Below, piece by piece: positions 1-8,551 of a DNA stretch of 64,000 nucleotides. The first letter of the stretch is position 1, and each line of letters begins with the position of its first letter. Origin of the DNA: Streptomyces sp. SCL15-4 (lineage in GTDB: Bacteria; Actinomycetota; Actinomycetes; Streptomycetales; Streptomycetaceae); contig NZ_JAOBTQ010000001.1 of assembly GCF_033366695.1 (NCBI RefSeq), positions 5,208,001 to 5,272,000 on the forward strand. Reading direction: 5' to 3'. Below the pieces are notes generated by a model. It did no database searches. It had not been told where the DNA came from and saw only the letters and a list, made by a program, of their open reading frames with translations. The position numbers were made by a program, and so were the translations under genes.

Positions 1-153
1 CGGAAGGGTGAGGCGGCGGCATGCGTACTCGCGGGGGCGCATGTGAACCGGGGGATCGAGTTGACGCACTCTTCGTCACCAGCTGCCTCCGTCGATCACG
101 GCACGCCCCATGAGCCGCCTCCTTGACGAACAGCTACTGGGGGTAGCAACCAT

Positions 154-1137
154 ATGACGAAGAAGACGCGGATCCGGGTCGCGCGGATAGCCGCCGGCGC
201 CGTGATCGCGGCCGGTGCGTCGCTGACCGCGGCGGGCGCGGCTTCCGCCCTGGACCTCAATGTCCAGGCGGGGCCCATCAAGGTCGGTGTGACCACGGAT
301 GGCCCGGACGACTGCAACCCCGTCGGGGTCTGCGACACCGGTGGCAACGAGTCTGGTGGGAACCAGACTGGCGGTAACGAGACCGGTGGCAACGAGTCTG
401 GTGGGAACCAGACCGGCGGTAACGAGACCGGTGGCAACGAGTCTGGTGGGAACCAGACCGGTGGCAATGAGACCGGCGGTAACGAGACTGGTGGCAACCA
501 GACCGGTGGCAACGAGACCGGTGGCAACCAGACCGGCGGGAACGAGACCGGCGGGAACCAGACCGGCGGGAACCAGACCGGTGGCAACGAGACCGGCGGG
601 AACCAGACCGGTGGTAACGAGACCGGCGGGAACCAGACCGGTGGGAACCAGACCGGTGGCAATGAGACCGGCGGGAACCAGACCGGTGGCAACGACACCA
701 CCGGCGGCAACCAGACCGGTGGCAACGACACCACCGGCGGCAACCAGACCGGTGGCAACGACACCACCGGCGGCAACCAGACCGGCGGCAACGACACCAC
801 CGGCGGCGGCTCCGGCACCGGCGGCGGCTCCGGCACCGGCGGCGGCTCCGGCACCGGCGGTACCGACACCACCGGTGGCAGCGACACCACCACCGGCGGC
901 AACAACAACACGCCCGACGGCGGCGGCAACAACAGCGTCCCGCAGGACGCCGGGTCCTCGGCGCTGACCGACACCGGCTCCGACACCGTGGCCCAGGGCG
1001 GCGACAAGCAGCTCGCCGAGACCGGTGCCGGCCAGACCGCGTTCCTGCTCGTCGGCGCCGCCACCATGATCGCCGGCGGCATCGGCTTCCGCGTGCTGCC
1101 GCGCCTGGTCAGCGGCCGGAGCGGCGCCGCGGCCTGA
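154..1137 (+). CDS. Sortase-anchored Gly/Asn/Thr repeat surface protein
   Basis: 327 residues. An N-terminal signal peptide (basic start, hydrophobic stretch to about residue 32) is followed by about 30 tandem pentapeptides GGNxT/S (x = E, Q or D) across residues ~65-215, then three GGGSGT units and a Gly/Thr/Asn linker. The C-terminus has LAETG, a hydrophobic segment and a basic tail, the layout of a class E sortase (LAxTG) substrate, so the protein is probably linked to the cell wall. ATG 154 is preceded by a GGGGGT Shine-Dalgarno at about 139-144. No enzymatic domain is visible; a stalk or adhesin-like surface role is inference. The repeat makes long shadow ORFs in three other frames. A strong hairpin terminator follows at 1177-1211. 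Confidence 0.88.
   Translation: MTKKTRIRVARIAAGAVIAAGASLTAAGAASALDLNVQAGPIKVGVTTDGPDDCNPVGVCDTGGNESGGNQTGGNETGGNESGGNQTGGNETGGNESGGNQTGGNETGGNETGGNQTGGNETGGNQTGGNETGGNQTGGNQTGGNETGGNQTGGNETGGNQTGGNQTGGNETGGNQTGGNDTTGGNQTGGNDTTGGNQTGGNDTTGGNQTGGNDTTGGGSGTGGGSGTGGGSGTGGTDTTGGSDTTTGGNNNTPDGGGNNSVPQDAGSSALTDTGSDTVAQGGDKQLAETGAGQTAFLLVGAATMIAGGIGFRVLPRLVSGRSGAAA
345..880 (+). repeat. Coding tandem repeat, 15-bp units
   Basis: Near-perfect 15-bp units encode [15 protein letters not shown] and GGNDT. Later units add a codon (GGNDTT), and the array ends in three 18-bp GGGSGT units. Codon usage varies between units (ggt/ggc/ggg for Gly), so the array is not a very recent expansion except locally. It is prone to copy-number change and misassembly. 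Confidence 0.9.
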
Positions 1138-1176
1138 GCGTAGCCCCGCGCTCACGCACCGCACGGGGGCGCATGT

Positions 1177-1211
1177 GCAAGGGCCCGGAGCTTCGCGCTC
1201 CGGGCCCTTGC
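1177..1211 (+). terminator. Hairpin terminator after the repeat surface protein
   Basis: Perfect 15-bp stem (1177-1191 with 1197-1211) and a 5-nt loop. There is no clear U-tract, as is common in Streptomyces. It lies between the surface-protein gene and the convergent small membrane-protein gene, so it can serve both strands. Confidence 0.75.
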
Positions 1212-1238
1212 GACGTTTCGGCGGGCTCTCTCAACCGG

Positions 1239-1439
1239 TCACACGGTCTGGTGCGCCAGCAGCGCCACCGTGGCGATCAGCACCGCCAGCAGCGCGATCA
1301 GCGCCATCGGGTTCAGCCCGTTCAGGCCTCCGAAGAAGCCCTCCTGCTGCAGTCGCTCGCGGTTGGCACGGCACACCGGGCACCGGCCCTCACTCACGGG
1401 CGCCGCGCAGTTCGCGCACACCAACCGGTCGTACGTCAT
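1239..1439 (-). CDS. Small zinc-ribbon membrane protein
   Basis: 66 residues. Four cysteines in a CxxC-x8-CxxC pattern (C8, C11, C20, C23) form a predicted N-terminal zinc ribbon. A linker and a single hydrophobic segment (about residues 44-63) close the protein, suggesting a tail-anchored membrane protein with the zinc knuckle in the cytoplasm. It is convergent with the surface-protein gene and divergent from ftsE. Function is unknown; similar short zinc-ribbon membrane proteins are common in Streptomyces. Confidence 0.7.
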   Translation of the reverse strand: MTYDRLVCANCAAPVSEGRCPVCRANRERLQQEGFFGGLNGLNPMALIALLAVLIATVALLAHQTV

Positions 1440-1702
1440 GCGCTCGCCCTCCTTGCACCGGCCATCACATGTCCAACGCTCGCGGGAACGGGAACGTTCC
1501 CCGGCCTTCCCGCCGTCCTTCGTCTTCCTTCCACTGTGCCAGGTTCCCGCGGAGCCTGCGCGGGGCCTGCGTGGGAGGCGGTCCGGACAGCGGGCGGTAC
1601 AAAAACGTACAAGTCTTGCCCAACCTCAACCTGCGCCTGCGCTCGCACACCCGGTTCGCGTATGGTCACGCTCATCTACCCCCGGCGACCCGTGGTGCAT
1701 CC

Positions 1703-2392
1703 GTGATCCGATTCGACAACGTCTCCAAGGTCTACCCCAAGCAGACCCGCCCCGCACTCAGGGATGTCTCCCTGGAGGTGGAGAAGGGCGAGTTCGTCTT
1801 CCTCGTGGGGTCCTCCGGCTCCGGAAAGTCCACCTTCCTGCGGCTCATCCTCCGCGAGGAGCGGTGCAGCCACGGCCAGGTGCACGTGCTCGGCAAGGAC
1901 CTCGCGCGCCTGTCCAACTGGAAGGTGCCGCAGATGCGCCGCCAGCTGGGCACCGTCTTCCAGGACTTCCGGCTGCTGCCGAACAAGACGGTCGCGGAGA
2001 ACGTGGCCTTCGCCCAGGAAGTGATCGGCAAGTCCCGCGGCGAGATCCGCAAATCCGTGCCGCAGGTGCTCGACCTCGTCGGACTCGGCGGCAAGGAGGA
2101 CCGCAGGCCCGGCGAGCTGTCCGGCGGTGAACAGCAGCGCGTCGCCATCGCGCGGGCGTTCGTCAACCGGCCCAAGCTGCTCATCGCCGACGAGCCCACC
2201 GGCAACCTCGACCCGCAGACCTCCGTCGGCATCATGAAGCTGCTCGACCGGATCAACCGGACCGGCACCACCGTCATCATGGCGACGCACGACCAGAACA
2301 TCGTGGACCAGATGCGCAAGCGCGTCATCGAGCTGGAGAAGGGCCGCCTCGTCCGCGACCAGGCCCGCGGCGTCTACGGCTACCAGCACTGA
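1703..2392 (+). CDS. ftsE: Cell-division ABC ATPase FtsE
   Basis: 229 residues, the normal FtsE length. It has Walker A GSSGSGKS, the ABC signature LSGGEQQR, Walker B LLIADEPT and the H-loop ATHD. FtsE pairs with the membrane protein FtsX and couples ATP hydrolysis to activation of peptidoglycan hydrolases at division sites. The GTG start at 1703 is chosen because the conserved [13 protein letters not shown]-terminus begins there; the same frame is open further upstream, but that part is not FtsE-like. No strong Shine-Dalgarno is visible. ftsX follows after 36 bp. Confidence 0.96.
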   Translation: MIRFDNVSKVYPKQTRPALRDVSLEVEKGEFVFLVGSSGSGKSTFLRLILREERCSHGQVHVLGKDLARLSNWKVPQMRRQLGTVFQDFRLLPNKTVAENVAFAQEVIGKSRGEIRKSVPQVLDLVGLGGKEDRRPGELSGGEQQRVAIARAFVNRPKLLIADEPTGNLDPQTSVGIMKLLDRINRTGTTVIMATHDQNIVDQMRKRVIELEKGRLVRDQARGVYGYQH

Positions 2393-2428
2393 CCGCACCC
2401 AGCTCCCGAAAGGCCTGAAGAAGTAGCC

Positions 2429-3346
2429 ATGCGCGCCCAGTTCGTCCTGTCGGAGATCGGCGTCGGTCTCCGCCGCAACCTGACGATGACCTTCGCCGTC
2501 ATCGTCTCCGTCGCCCTGTCCCTGGCCCTGTTCGGCGGTTCGCTGCTGATGAGCGACCAGGTGAGCACCATGAAGGGCTACTGGTACGACAAGGTCAACG
2601 TCTCGATCTTCCTGTGCAACAAGCACGACGCGGAGAACGACGTCCACTGCGCCAAGGGCGCGGTCACCGAGGACCAGAAGAAGCAGATCTCCGCGGACCT
2701 GAAGAAGATGCCGGTCGTCGAGCAGGTGACCTACGAGTCCCAGGACGAGGCGTACAAGCACTACAAGGAGCAGTTCGGCAACTCCCCGCTGGCCGGCTCG
2801 CTGACGCCGGACCAGATGCAGGAGTCGTACCGGATCAAGCTCAAGGACCCGCAGAAGTACCAGGTGATCGCGACCGCGTTCAACGGGCGGGACGGCGTGC
2901 AGTCGGTGCAGGACCAGAAGGGCATCCTGGACAACCTCTTCCAGCTGCTGAACCTGATGAACCGCGGCGCGCTCGGCGTGATGGCGATGATGCTGATCGT
3001 CGCCCTGCTGCTGATCGTCAACACCGTGCGCGTCTCGGCGTTCAGCCGCCGGCGTGAGACCGGCATCATGCGCCTGGTCGGCGCCTCCGGCTTCTACATC
3101 CAGGCGCCGTTCATCGCCGAGGCCGCGGTCGCCGGGCTCATCGGCGGTGGCCTGGCCTGCGTCGCGCTCGTGCTCGGCCGGTACTTCACCATCGACCACG
3201 GCATGGACCTCTCCCACAAGCTCACGCTCATCAACTTCGTCGGCTGGGACGCGGTGTTGACGAAGCTGCCGCTGATCCTCGCGACCAGCGTCCTGATGCC
3301 GTCCCTGGCGGCGTTCTTCGCACTGCGCAAGTACTTGAAGGTGTGA
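2429..3346 (+). CDS. ftsX: Cell-division membrane protein FtsX
   Basis: 305 residues. The first membrane segment is at about residues 22-42, followed by a large extracellular domain with two cysteines (in FLCNK and VHCAK) that could form a disulphide. Three more membrane segments follow at about 180-200, 228-248 and 275-297. This is the FtsX topology: the extracellular loop engages a cell-wall hydrolase while FtsE binds the cytoplasmic side. It lies directly downstream of ftsE in one operon. A 14-bp hairpin terminator follows at 3357-3392. Confidence 0.95.
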   Translation: MRAQFVLSEIGVGLRRNLTMTFAVIVSVALSLALFGGSLLMSDQVSTMKGYWYDKVNVSIFLCNKHDAENDVHCAKGAVTEDQKKQISADLKKMPVVEQVTYESQDEAYKHYKEQFGNSPLAGSLTPDQMQESYRIKLKDPQKYQVIATAFNGRDGVQSVQDQKGILDNLFQLLNLMNRGALGVMAMMLIVALLLIVNTVRVSAFSRRRETGIMRLVGASGFYIQAPFIAEAAVAGLIGGGLACVALVLGRYFTIDHGMDLSHKLTLINFVGWDAVLTKLPLILATSVLMPSLAAFFALRKYLKV

Positions 3347-3356
3347 CGCACACCAA

Positions 3357-3392
3357 GAAGGGCCGTACGGGCAACATTCCGTACGGCCCTTC
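3357..3392 (+). terminator. Terminator of ftsEX
   Basis: Perfect 14-bp stem (3357-3370 with 3379-3392) and an 8-nt loop, 11 bp after the ftsX stop. The next gene has its own -10-like hexamer just downstream, so the operon appears to end here. Confidence 0.8.
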
Positions 3393-3414
3393 GCGTTGTC
3401 CTAGACTCACCGCC

Positions 3415-4602
3415 ATGTCAGGCCGTGACCCTCTGTGTAGTTCGCGCCGCGTCCGCCGCGGCGCCGCCCTGACACTGGTCTTCGCCGGCGTGCTGGCGAC
3501 CGGCGCCGTCACCGGCGCCTTCCCGGGACCCGGCGCCCCCCAGCGCCGGGCCGCCGCCACACCCGCGGACCCGGCCGCCCGGCACGAGGCCGTGCGCCGG
3601 GCCGCCGCCGAGGCGCTGGCCGACGGCAAGTCCCCCATGGAGGCCGCCGAGCGGGCCGTCAGCCGCAGCGGCGACCGCTGGGCCGCCGTCTACTCCGAGG
3701 GCGAGTACGAGGAGTTCCAGGACGCCCTCGACGGCCGCTACACCGGCGTCGGCCTGTGGGCGCGGCAGGAGGCGGACGGCGGGATCGAGGTCACCCGCGT
3801 GCGGAGCGGTTCGCCCGCCGCCGAGGCCGGGATCCGCGCCGGCGACCGGCTGCGCAGCGTCGACGGCCGGGAGACCGACGGCCGGCCGGTCACCGAGGTG
3901 ATCGCCCTGCTGCGCGGCGACGCGCCCGGCGACGGCGCGGCGGACGCCCCGGCCGGCACCACCGTCACGCTCGGTCTCGCGCGCGGCCGGCGCACCTGGA
4001 CGAAGACCCTGCACCGGGCCCGGCTGTCCACCGACCCGGTCACCGTGCGTCGGCTGCCCGGCGGGGTGAGCGTGCTGAAGGTCTCCGCGTTCACCAAGGG
4101 CTCCGCCGGCGCCGTCCGCGCGGCCCTGCGCGCCGCTCCGGCCGGCGGCCGTACCGTCCTGGACCTGCGCGGGAACTCCGGCGGACTGGTCACCGAGGCC
4201 CGGGCCACCGCCTCCGCCTTCCTGGACGGCGGCCTGGTCGCCACCTACGACGTCGACGGCGTCCAGCGCGCCCTGCACGCCGACCCCGGCGGCGACACCA
4301 CCCGGCCCCTGGTCGTCCTCGTCGACGGCGGCACCATGAGCGCGGCCGAGCTGCTCACCGGCGCCCTCCAGGACCGCGGCCGCGCGGTGGTGATCGGCTC
4401 GCGCACCTTCGGCAAGGGCTCCGTCCAGATGCCGACGAAACTGCCCGACGGCTCGGTGGCCGAGCTGACCGTCGGCCACTACCGCACCCCGTCCGGCCGC
4501 GCGGTCGACGGCCGGGGCATCACCCCGGACCTGGAGGCGGGACCGGAGCAGGCCCTGCCACGGGCGGAGACGGTGCTCACCGGGCTGGGCGACCCGTCGT
4601 AG
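3415..4602 (+). CDS. S41 C-terminal processing protease (CtpA-like)
   Basis: 395 residues. A basic N-terminus and hydrophobic segment (about 16-36) indicate a signal peptide or anchor. A PDZ domain (about 105-190) with the GxGLW carboxylate-binding loop is followed by the S41 catalytic domain. The Ser309-Lys334 dyad sits in GGTMSAAE and FGKGSVQ, with the 25-residue spacing typical of tail-specific proteases. It probably acts outside the membrane on exported proteins. Start ATG 3415 matches the expected N-terminus and lies 7 nt after TAGACT (3402-3407), so the mRNA may be leaderless; the frame is open back to 3343, inside the ftsX stop region. Its place beside ftsEX is common in Streptomyces. 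Confidence 0.9.
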   Translation: MSGRDPLCSSRRVRRGAALTLVFAGVLATGAVTGAFPGPGAPQRRAAATPADPAARHEAVRRAAAEALADGKSPMEAAERAVSRSGDRWAAVYSEGEYEEFQDALDGRYTGVGLWARQEADGGIEVTRVRSGSPAAEAGIRAGDRLRSVDGRETDGRPVTEVIALLRGDAPGDGAADAPAGTTVTLGLARGRRTWTKTLHRARLSTDPVTVRRLPGGVSVLKVSAFTKGSAGAVRAALRAAPAGGRTVLDLRGNSGGLVTEARATASAFLDGGLVATYDVDGVQRALHADPGGDTTRPLVVLVDGGTMSAAELLTGALQDRGRAVVIGSRTFGKGSVQMPTKLPDGSVAELTVGHYRTPSGRAVDGRGITPDLEAGPEQALPRAETVLTGLGDPS

Positions 4603-4671
4603 CCGTGCCGCGCGGTCCCGCGTAATCGGCTGTACTCACACCCCCCGTGTGGTGCGAAAATGGTCGGCACT

Positions 4672-5226
4672 ATGAGCAAGGGAATGTACGTACCGAAGGA
4701 GTCCCAGCCCAAGCAGGGCGGCGGGGCCGCCAAGGCCAGGGACGGCGAGAAGGGCGGCAAGCGCAAGATCGTCGCCCAGAACAAGAAGGCCCGGCACGAC
4801 TACGCGATCATCGACACCTACGAGGCCGGGCTCGTGCTCATGGGCACGGAGGTCAAGTCGCTGCGCGAGGGACGCACCTCGCTGACCGACGGCTTCGTCC
4901 ACATCGACCAGGGCGAGGCGTGGCTGCACAACGCCCACATCCCGGAGTACCACCAGGGCAGCTGGACCAACCACTCCGCGCGCCGCAAGCGCAAGCTGCT
5001 CCTGCACCGCGAGGAGATCGCCAAGCTGGAGGCGAAGTCCCAGGAGACGGGACACACGATCGTGCCCCTCGCCATCTACTTCAAGGACGGCCGGGCCAAG
5101 GCCGAGATCGCGCTCGCGCGCGGCAAGAAGGAGTACGACAAGCGGCAGACGCTGCGGGAGCAGCAGGACCGGCGGGAGGCGGCCCGGGCGATCGCGGCGG
5201 CGAAGCGCAGGCAGCGCGGCGGCTAG
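4672..5226 (+). CDS. smpB: SsrA-binding protein SmpB
   Basis: 184 residues from ATG 4672. The SmpB core runs from [15 protein letters not shown] through the C-terminal basic tail; conserved stretches include [10 protein letters not shown] and the [16 protein letters not shown] block. SmpB binds tmRNA and fits its tRNA-like domain into stalled ribosomes. About 25 residues precede the core, so the start is uncertain: ATG 4660, 4672 and 4684 are all in frame and none has a convincing Shine-Dalgarno. The partner RNA gene ssrA begins about 110 bp downstream. Confidence 0.94.
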   Translation: MSKGMYVPKESQPKQGGGAAKARDGEKGGKRKIVAQNKKARHDYAIIDTYEAGLVLMGTEVKSLREGRTSLTDGFVHIDQGEAWLHNAHIPEYHQGSWTNHSARRKRKLLLHREEIAKLEAKSQETGHTIVPLAIYFKDGRAKAEIALARGKKEYDKRQTLREQQDRREAARAIAAAKRRQRGG

Positions 5227-5285
5227 CCGGCCGGCCGACGGGAATAGGCTGGCATCGTCGGGCGTTGGTCACGTACGATGGCACT

Positions 5286-5326
5286 GCATCCCACAGAGGA
5301 TGCGCCAACCCTCCACGGAGGGGATT
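5286..5326 (+). promoter_or_regulatory. Leader hairpins upstream of ssrA
   Basis: Two small inverted repeats precede the mature tmRNA: GCATCC/GGATGC (5286-5291 with 5298-5303) and a CCCTC/GAGGG pair around 5309-5322. A -10-like TACGAT lies at 5274-5279 without a good -35. This suggests a 5' precursor of about 50 nt removed by processing; that is inference. Confidence 0.35.
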
Positions 5327-5339
5327 GAAAAAACAACAT

Positions 5340-5708
5340 GGGGATGATCGGTTTCGACAGCGGCTGTCGAAGCAGGGGAAGCGTGTCGAGGAAGCGGCAA
5401 TGATCTCGTAAACCATATGTCGCAAAAAATAATCGCCAACACCAAGCGCGATTCCTTCGCCCTCGCTGCCTGATCAGCGACTTGCGAAGTGTCAGCCCGG
5501 GGCTGTTCCCGACCCGGATCCTGGCATCAGCTAGGGAACTAAACCTCTAGACCCGGTCACGGGGTACAGAGGGAAATCAAACAGTGACTGAGCCCGTCGG
5601 AGACTTGTCCGCGTGATCTCCGGGGCCGAGAAAATCGCAGCGGACTGCACACGGAGAAGCCCTGATTCCGCACCGTTGGACGCGGGTTCGATTCCCGCCA
5701 TCTCCACG
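5340..5708 (+). ncRNA. ssrA: Transfer-messenger RNA
   Basis: The 5' GGGGAUG (5340-5346) pairs with CAUCUCC (5699-5705) to form the tRNA-like acceptor stem, and a T-arm with GGGTTCGATTCCC lies just before it. The mRNA-like part reads GCC AAC ACC AAG CGC GAT TCC TTC GCC CTC GCT GCC TGA (5435-5473), giving the degradation tag ANTKRDSFALAA ending in the usual ALAA. The downstream region has complementary blocks compatible with pseudoknots. CCA is not fully encoded. The 3' end is placed by pairing and may be off by one or two bases. SmpB is encoded just upstream. Confidence 0.93.
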
Positions 5709-5739
5709 AGACCCCTCCGGGGGTCGACCCCATGTGGGC

Positions 5740-5772
5740 GAAGGCCCCGCCGCTTCGTGCGGCGGGGCCTTC
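5740..5772. terminator. Bidirectional terminator between ssrA and the MFS gene
   Basis: Perfect 14-bp stem (5740-5753 with 5759-5772) and a 5-nt loop. It ends two bases before the stop of the convergent MFS gene and 32 bp after tmRNA, so it can terminate both. Confidence 0.85.
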
Positions 5773-5773
5773 G

Positions 5774-6991
5774 TCATGCCCGCCGTCCGCCCGCCAGGCC
5801 GACGAGCAGGGCCAGCGAGGCCGCCGCGGCCGGTACGGCGAAGGCGGCGACGGGGGAGAGGCGCTCGCTCGCCCAGCCGCCCGTCGCCGAGCCGCAGGCG
5901 ATCCCGGCGAGCAGCCCGGTCACCATCAGGCTCATGCCCTCGTTCAGCCGGTCCGCCGGCGTGCGCCGCTGCACCAGGGCCATCGCCGTCACCATGGTCG
6001 GCGCGGTCGCCATGCCCGCGACCAGCAGCGCGCCGGCGAGCACCACGAGCGAGCCGGTGCCGGCCGCCGCCCAGGGCAGCGCCATGAGCACGGCCATCGC
6101 CGCCAGACACCGGGTGAGCCGGGGACCGGCCGGGCCTCGCGCCCCGTACGCCAGTCCCGCCGCGCACGAGCCCGCCGCCTGGAGCGCGAGCACCAGACCG
6201 GCCGCCGCGCGCTGTCCCCGCGCGTCGGCGTAGGCGATCGTGACGACCTCCATCGAGCCGAACACCGCTCCGGTCGCGAGGAAACAGGCCAGCAGCGGCG
6301 GTATGCCCGGGCTGCGCAGCGGCGAAGGTGCCTGGGAGCGGGCCGCCGGCGGCGGCTCGGTCGCCCGCTGGGCGGTGAACAGCAGCATCCCGGCGAGCAG
6401 CAGCACCGCGCCCGCGAGCGTGCCCGCCTCCGGGAAGAACGTCCCGGTCAGGAAGGAGGCGAGCACGGGCCCGAGCATGAAGCACAGCTCGTCCGCCGCC
6501 TGCTCGAACGCGTTCGCCGCGTGCAGCGCGCCGGGCTCGTCCCGCAGCAGATGGGCCCAGCGGGCACGGGAGAGGCCGCCGATGTTCGGGGTGGCCGCGG
6601 TGCCGGCGTAGGCCGCGAACAGGGTCCAGTCCGGCGCGTCGTAGCGGACGCACAGCAGCAGCGCGAGGCTGCCGAGCACCGCGACGGCCGTGGCCGGGAG
6701 CGCGATCACGGCCTGCCCGTGCCGGTCCACCAGCCGGGCGACCCAGGGCCCGGCCACCGCGGTCGCCGCGAGCCCGGTCGCGGTGACGGCCCCGGCGAGG
6801 GCGTACGAGCCCCGGGAACCGGCGATCATCACGACCGCGCTCACGCTGAACATGCCCATGGGAAGCCGGGCGAGAAGGTTGCCGGTGGTGAAGGCGCGGG
6901 CACCGGGAAGGGCGAACAGGCGTCGGTAACCGGTGAGTCGAGCGGTGCGCGAGCGGAGGCGGCCGTCTCGGCCGGTGGTCTGTTGCGGCAT
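5774..6991 (-). CDS. MFS transporter, probable drug exporter
   Basis: 405 residues with about 12 hydrophobic segments and an MFS-like loop after TM2 (VARLVDRHGQ). The size and topology suit a 12-TM drug/H+ antiporter-type exporter; the substrate cannot be read from sequence. It is transcribed divergently from a LysR-type regulator (GTG 7076), the usual arrangement for a transporter under local LysR control. The 84-bp gap between them should hold the shared operator. Confidence 0.85.
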   Translation of the reverse strand: MPQQTTGRDGRLRSRTARLTGYRRLFALPGARAFTTGNLLARLPMGMFSVSAVVMIAGSRGSYALAGAVTATGLAATAVAGPWVARLVDRHGQAVIALPATAVAVLGSLALLLCVRYDAPDWTLFAAYAGTAATPNIGGLSRARWAHLLRDEPGALHAANAFEQAADELCFMLGPVLASFLTGTFFPEAGTLAGAVLLLAGMLLFTAQRATEPPPAARSQAPSPLRSPGIPPLLACFLATGAVFGSMEVVTIAYADARGQRAAAGLVLALQAAGSCAAGLAYGARGPAGPRLTRCLAAMAVLMALPWAAAGTGSLVVLAGALLVAGMATAPTMVTAMALVQRRTPADRLNEGMSLMVTGLLAGIACGSATGGWASERLSPVAAFAVPAAAASLALLVGLAGGRRA

Positions 6992-7075
6992 GGCCCCACG
7001 GTCACCCGGAGCGGATCACGGGGTCCAACACCTGCCGGGCGTCGATTGACGCGCCCGCGTTGTAAATTCGCCACC

Positions 7076-8128
7076 GTGCCCGCTTCCCTGGACCCGCGCC
7101 TGCTGCGCGCCTTCGTGGCCGTGGCGGAGGACCTGCACTTCACCCGGGCCGCCGCCCGGCTCTACGTCGCCCAGCAGGCGCTGAGCCGCGATGTACGGCG
7201 CCTGGAACGCGAGTTGGGTGCCGAGCTGTTCGTACGCACCACCCGGCAGGTCACCCTCACGCCCGACGGGGAACGCCTGCTGCCGCACGCGCGCCGGGTC
7301 CTCGCCGCCCAGGACGACCTGCTCGCCGCGTTCGCGGCCGGCCAGGACCGTCCGCTGCTGGTCGACCTGAACTCGCCGGGCCTGGCCACCGGCCGCCGGG
7401 TGCTGTACCGGGCCCGCGAACTCGCTCCCGACTGCGAGCTGATGGCCCGCTACGAGAGCGGTCTGACCAAAGCCGCCGCCGACCTGCTGGCCGGCCGCCT
7501 GGACGCCTCCTTCGGCCGGTTCGCCGGACTCGACCCGGCGCTCCGTCCCGGCCTCGCGCAGCAGCCGGTGCGGTACGAGCCGATGGCCGTCGTGCTGCCC
7601 GGGGACCATCCGCTGGCGTCCTCGCCCGAGGTGCCGGTGTCCGCGCTGGCCGGGGAGACGGTGTACGCCGGCGCGGGCAACCCGCGCACCCGGGAGTGGA
7701 CCGACCTGGCCCGGCGCCTGTTCGAGGACCGGGGCGTCCGGCTCGCCCCGCCGCTGCCGATGGCCGTCGGCGACGAGGAGTTCGCCCGGGTCATGGCGAA
7801 GACCGGGAACCCGGTGCTGGCGGTGGTGGACTTCCCGCCCATGCCCGGCACGGTCCTGCGCCCGCTCGTCGCCCCCGTCCCGCTGTCACCCGTCTCCCTG
7901 GTGTGGCGCAAGGGCCTGGTCCACCCCGGCCTGACGGCGCTGAGACGGGCGGCGGCGGAGACGGCCCGGACGGAGGGCTGGCTGCGCCGCCCGGCCGACG
8001 GCTGGATCCCGGCGGCGGACGAGGAGACCATGGCGGCCGGTCCTACGCCGGGTGGGCGACCGCGTCCCGCTGCAACTGGACGGCGGCCAGCAGACCCAGA
8101 TCCGGCTCCGCCTGGCGCAGCGCCTTGA
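7076..8128 (+). CDS. LysR-family transcriptional regulator
   Basis: 350 residues. An N-terminal winged helix-turn-helix (about 5-62; FTRAAARLYVAQQALSRDVRRLE is the recognition region) is followed by a substrate-binding domain to about residue 300. The last ~30 residues are Pro/Gly-rich and lie antisense to the next gene, so they may be a non-conserved extension. GTG 7076 is chosen because the LysR domain starts there and TAAATT (7063-7068) sits 7 nt upstream, predicting a leaderless mRNA. It probably regulates the divergent MFS exporter; the effector is unknown. Confidence 0.88.
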   Translation: MPASLDPRLLRAFVAVAEDLHFTRAAARLYVAQQALSRDVRRLERELGAELFVRTTRQVTLTPDGERLLPHARRVLAAQDDLLAAFAAGQDRPLLVDLNSPGLATGRRVLYRARELAPDCELMARYESGLTKAAADLLAGRLDASFGRFAGLDPALRPGLAQQPVRYEPMAVVLPGDHPLASSPEVPVSALAGETVYAGAGNPRTREWTDLARRLFEDRGVRLAPPLPMAVGDEEFARVMAKTGNPVLAVVDFPPMPGTVLRPLVAPVPLSPVSLVWRKGLVHPGLTALRRAAAETARTEGWLRRPADGWIPAADEETMAAGPTPGGRPRPAATGRRPADPDPAPPGAAP

Positions 8129-8387
8129 TCGCGGCGACGGAGTCGATGTCCCCGGCGAACCCGACCCCGGCGAGCCGCTCGCGCACCCACGCGGCCCGCA
8201 GCGGCCCCTCGTCCGCCGCCGCGACACCGGCGGCCACCGCGACGGCCCGCTCCAGCCCGGCCCGCTCCTGCTCCGGGGCCCCGTCCAGAGCCGCCCGCAA
8301 CGCCTCCAGGACGACCTCCGCGTCCCGGATGACGAGCACACAGTCCTGCTTCCTGCCGAATCCCGCGAGTCCCTTCATATGGATCAT
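8043..8387 (-). CDS. Conserved hypothetical small protein
   Basis: 114 residues starting MIHMKGLAGFGRKQD; a second start at 8378 (MKGLAG) is equally possible. The sequence is helical and Ala/Glu-rich with no motif I recognise. The frame remains open upstream to 8537, but that part has low-complexity Arg/Pro composition and is probably not coding. The 3' end overlaps the LysR gene by 86 bp on the opposite strand. The function is not known to me. Confidence 0.6.
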   Translation of the reverse strand: MIHMKGLAGFGRKQDCVLVIRDAEVVLEALRAALDGAPEQERAGLERAVAVAAGVAAADEGPLRAAWVRERLAGVGFAGDIDSVAAIKALRQAEPDLGLLAAVQLQRDAVAHPA

Positions 8388-8551
8388 GGTGGCCGCGACG
8401 GGCGGCACCCGCCACACCACTTGAGCACTTCCAGAGGGTTGGTCCGGCCGTCTTGCGCCCGAGTGACCCGGATCACTGGCCGGTCGCCGCATCTCTTTGC
8501 GCGGCCGCCGAGTCACATCAGCGGACCGGGAATTCAAAGGAGATGCAAAAG

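Noticed and set aside
96-1082. Antisense ORF of 328 aa over the sortase substrate gene
   Set aside because: It is a Pro/Val/Leu low-complexity read-through of the coding repeat (PPVSLPPVW...), with no start signal and no domain; the plus-strand protein has a signal peptide and a sortase motif.
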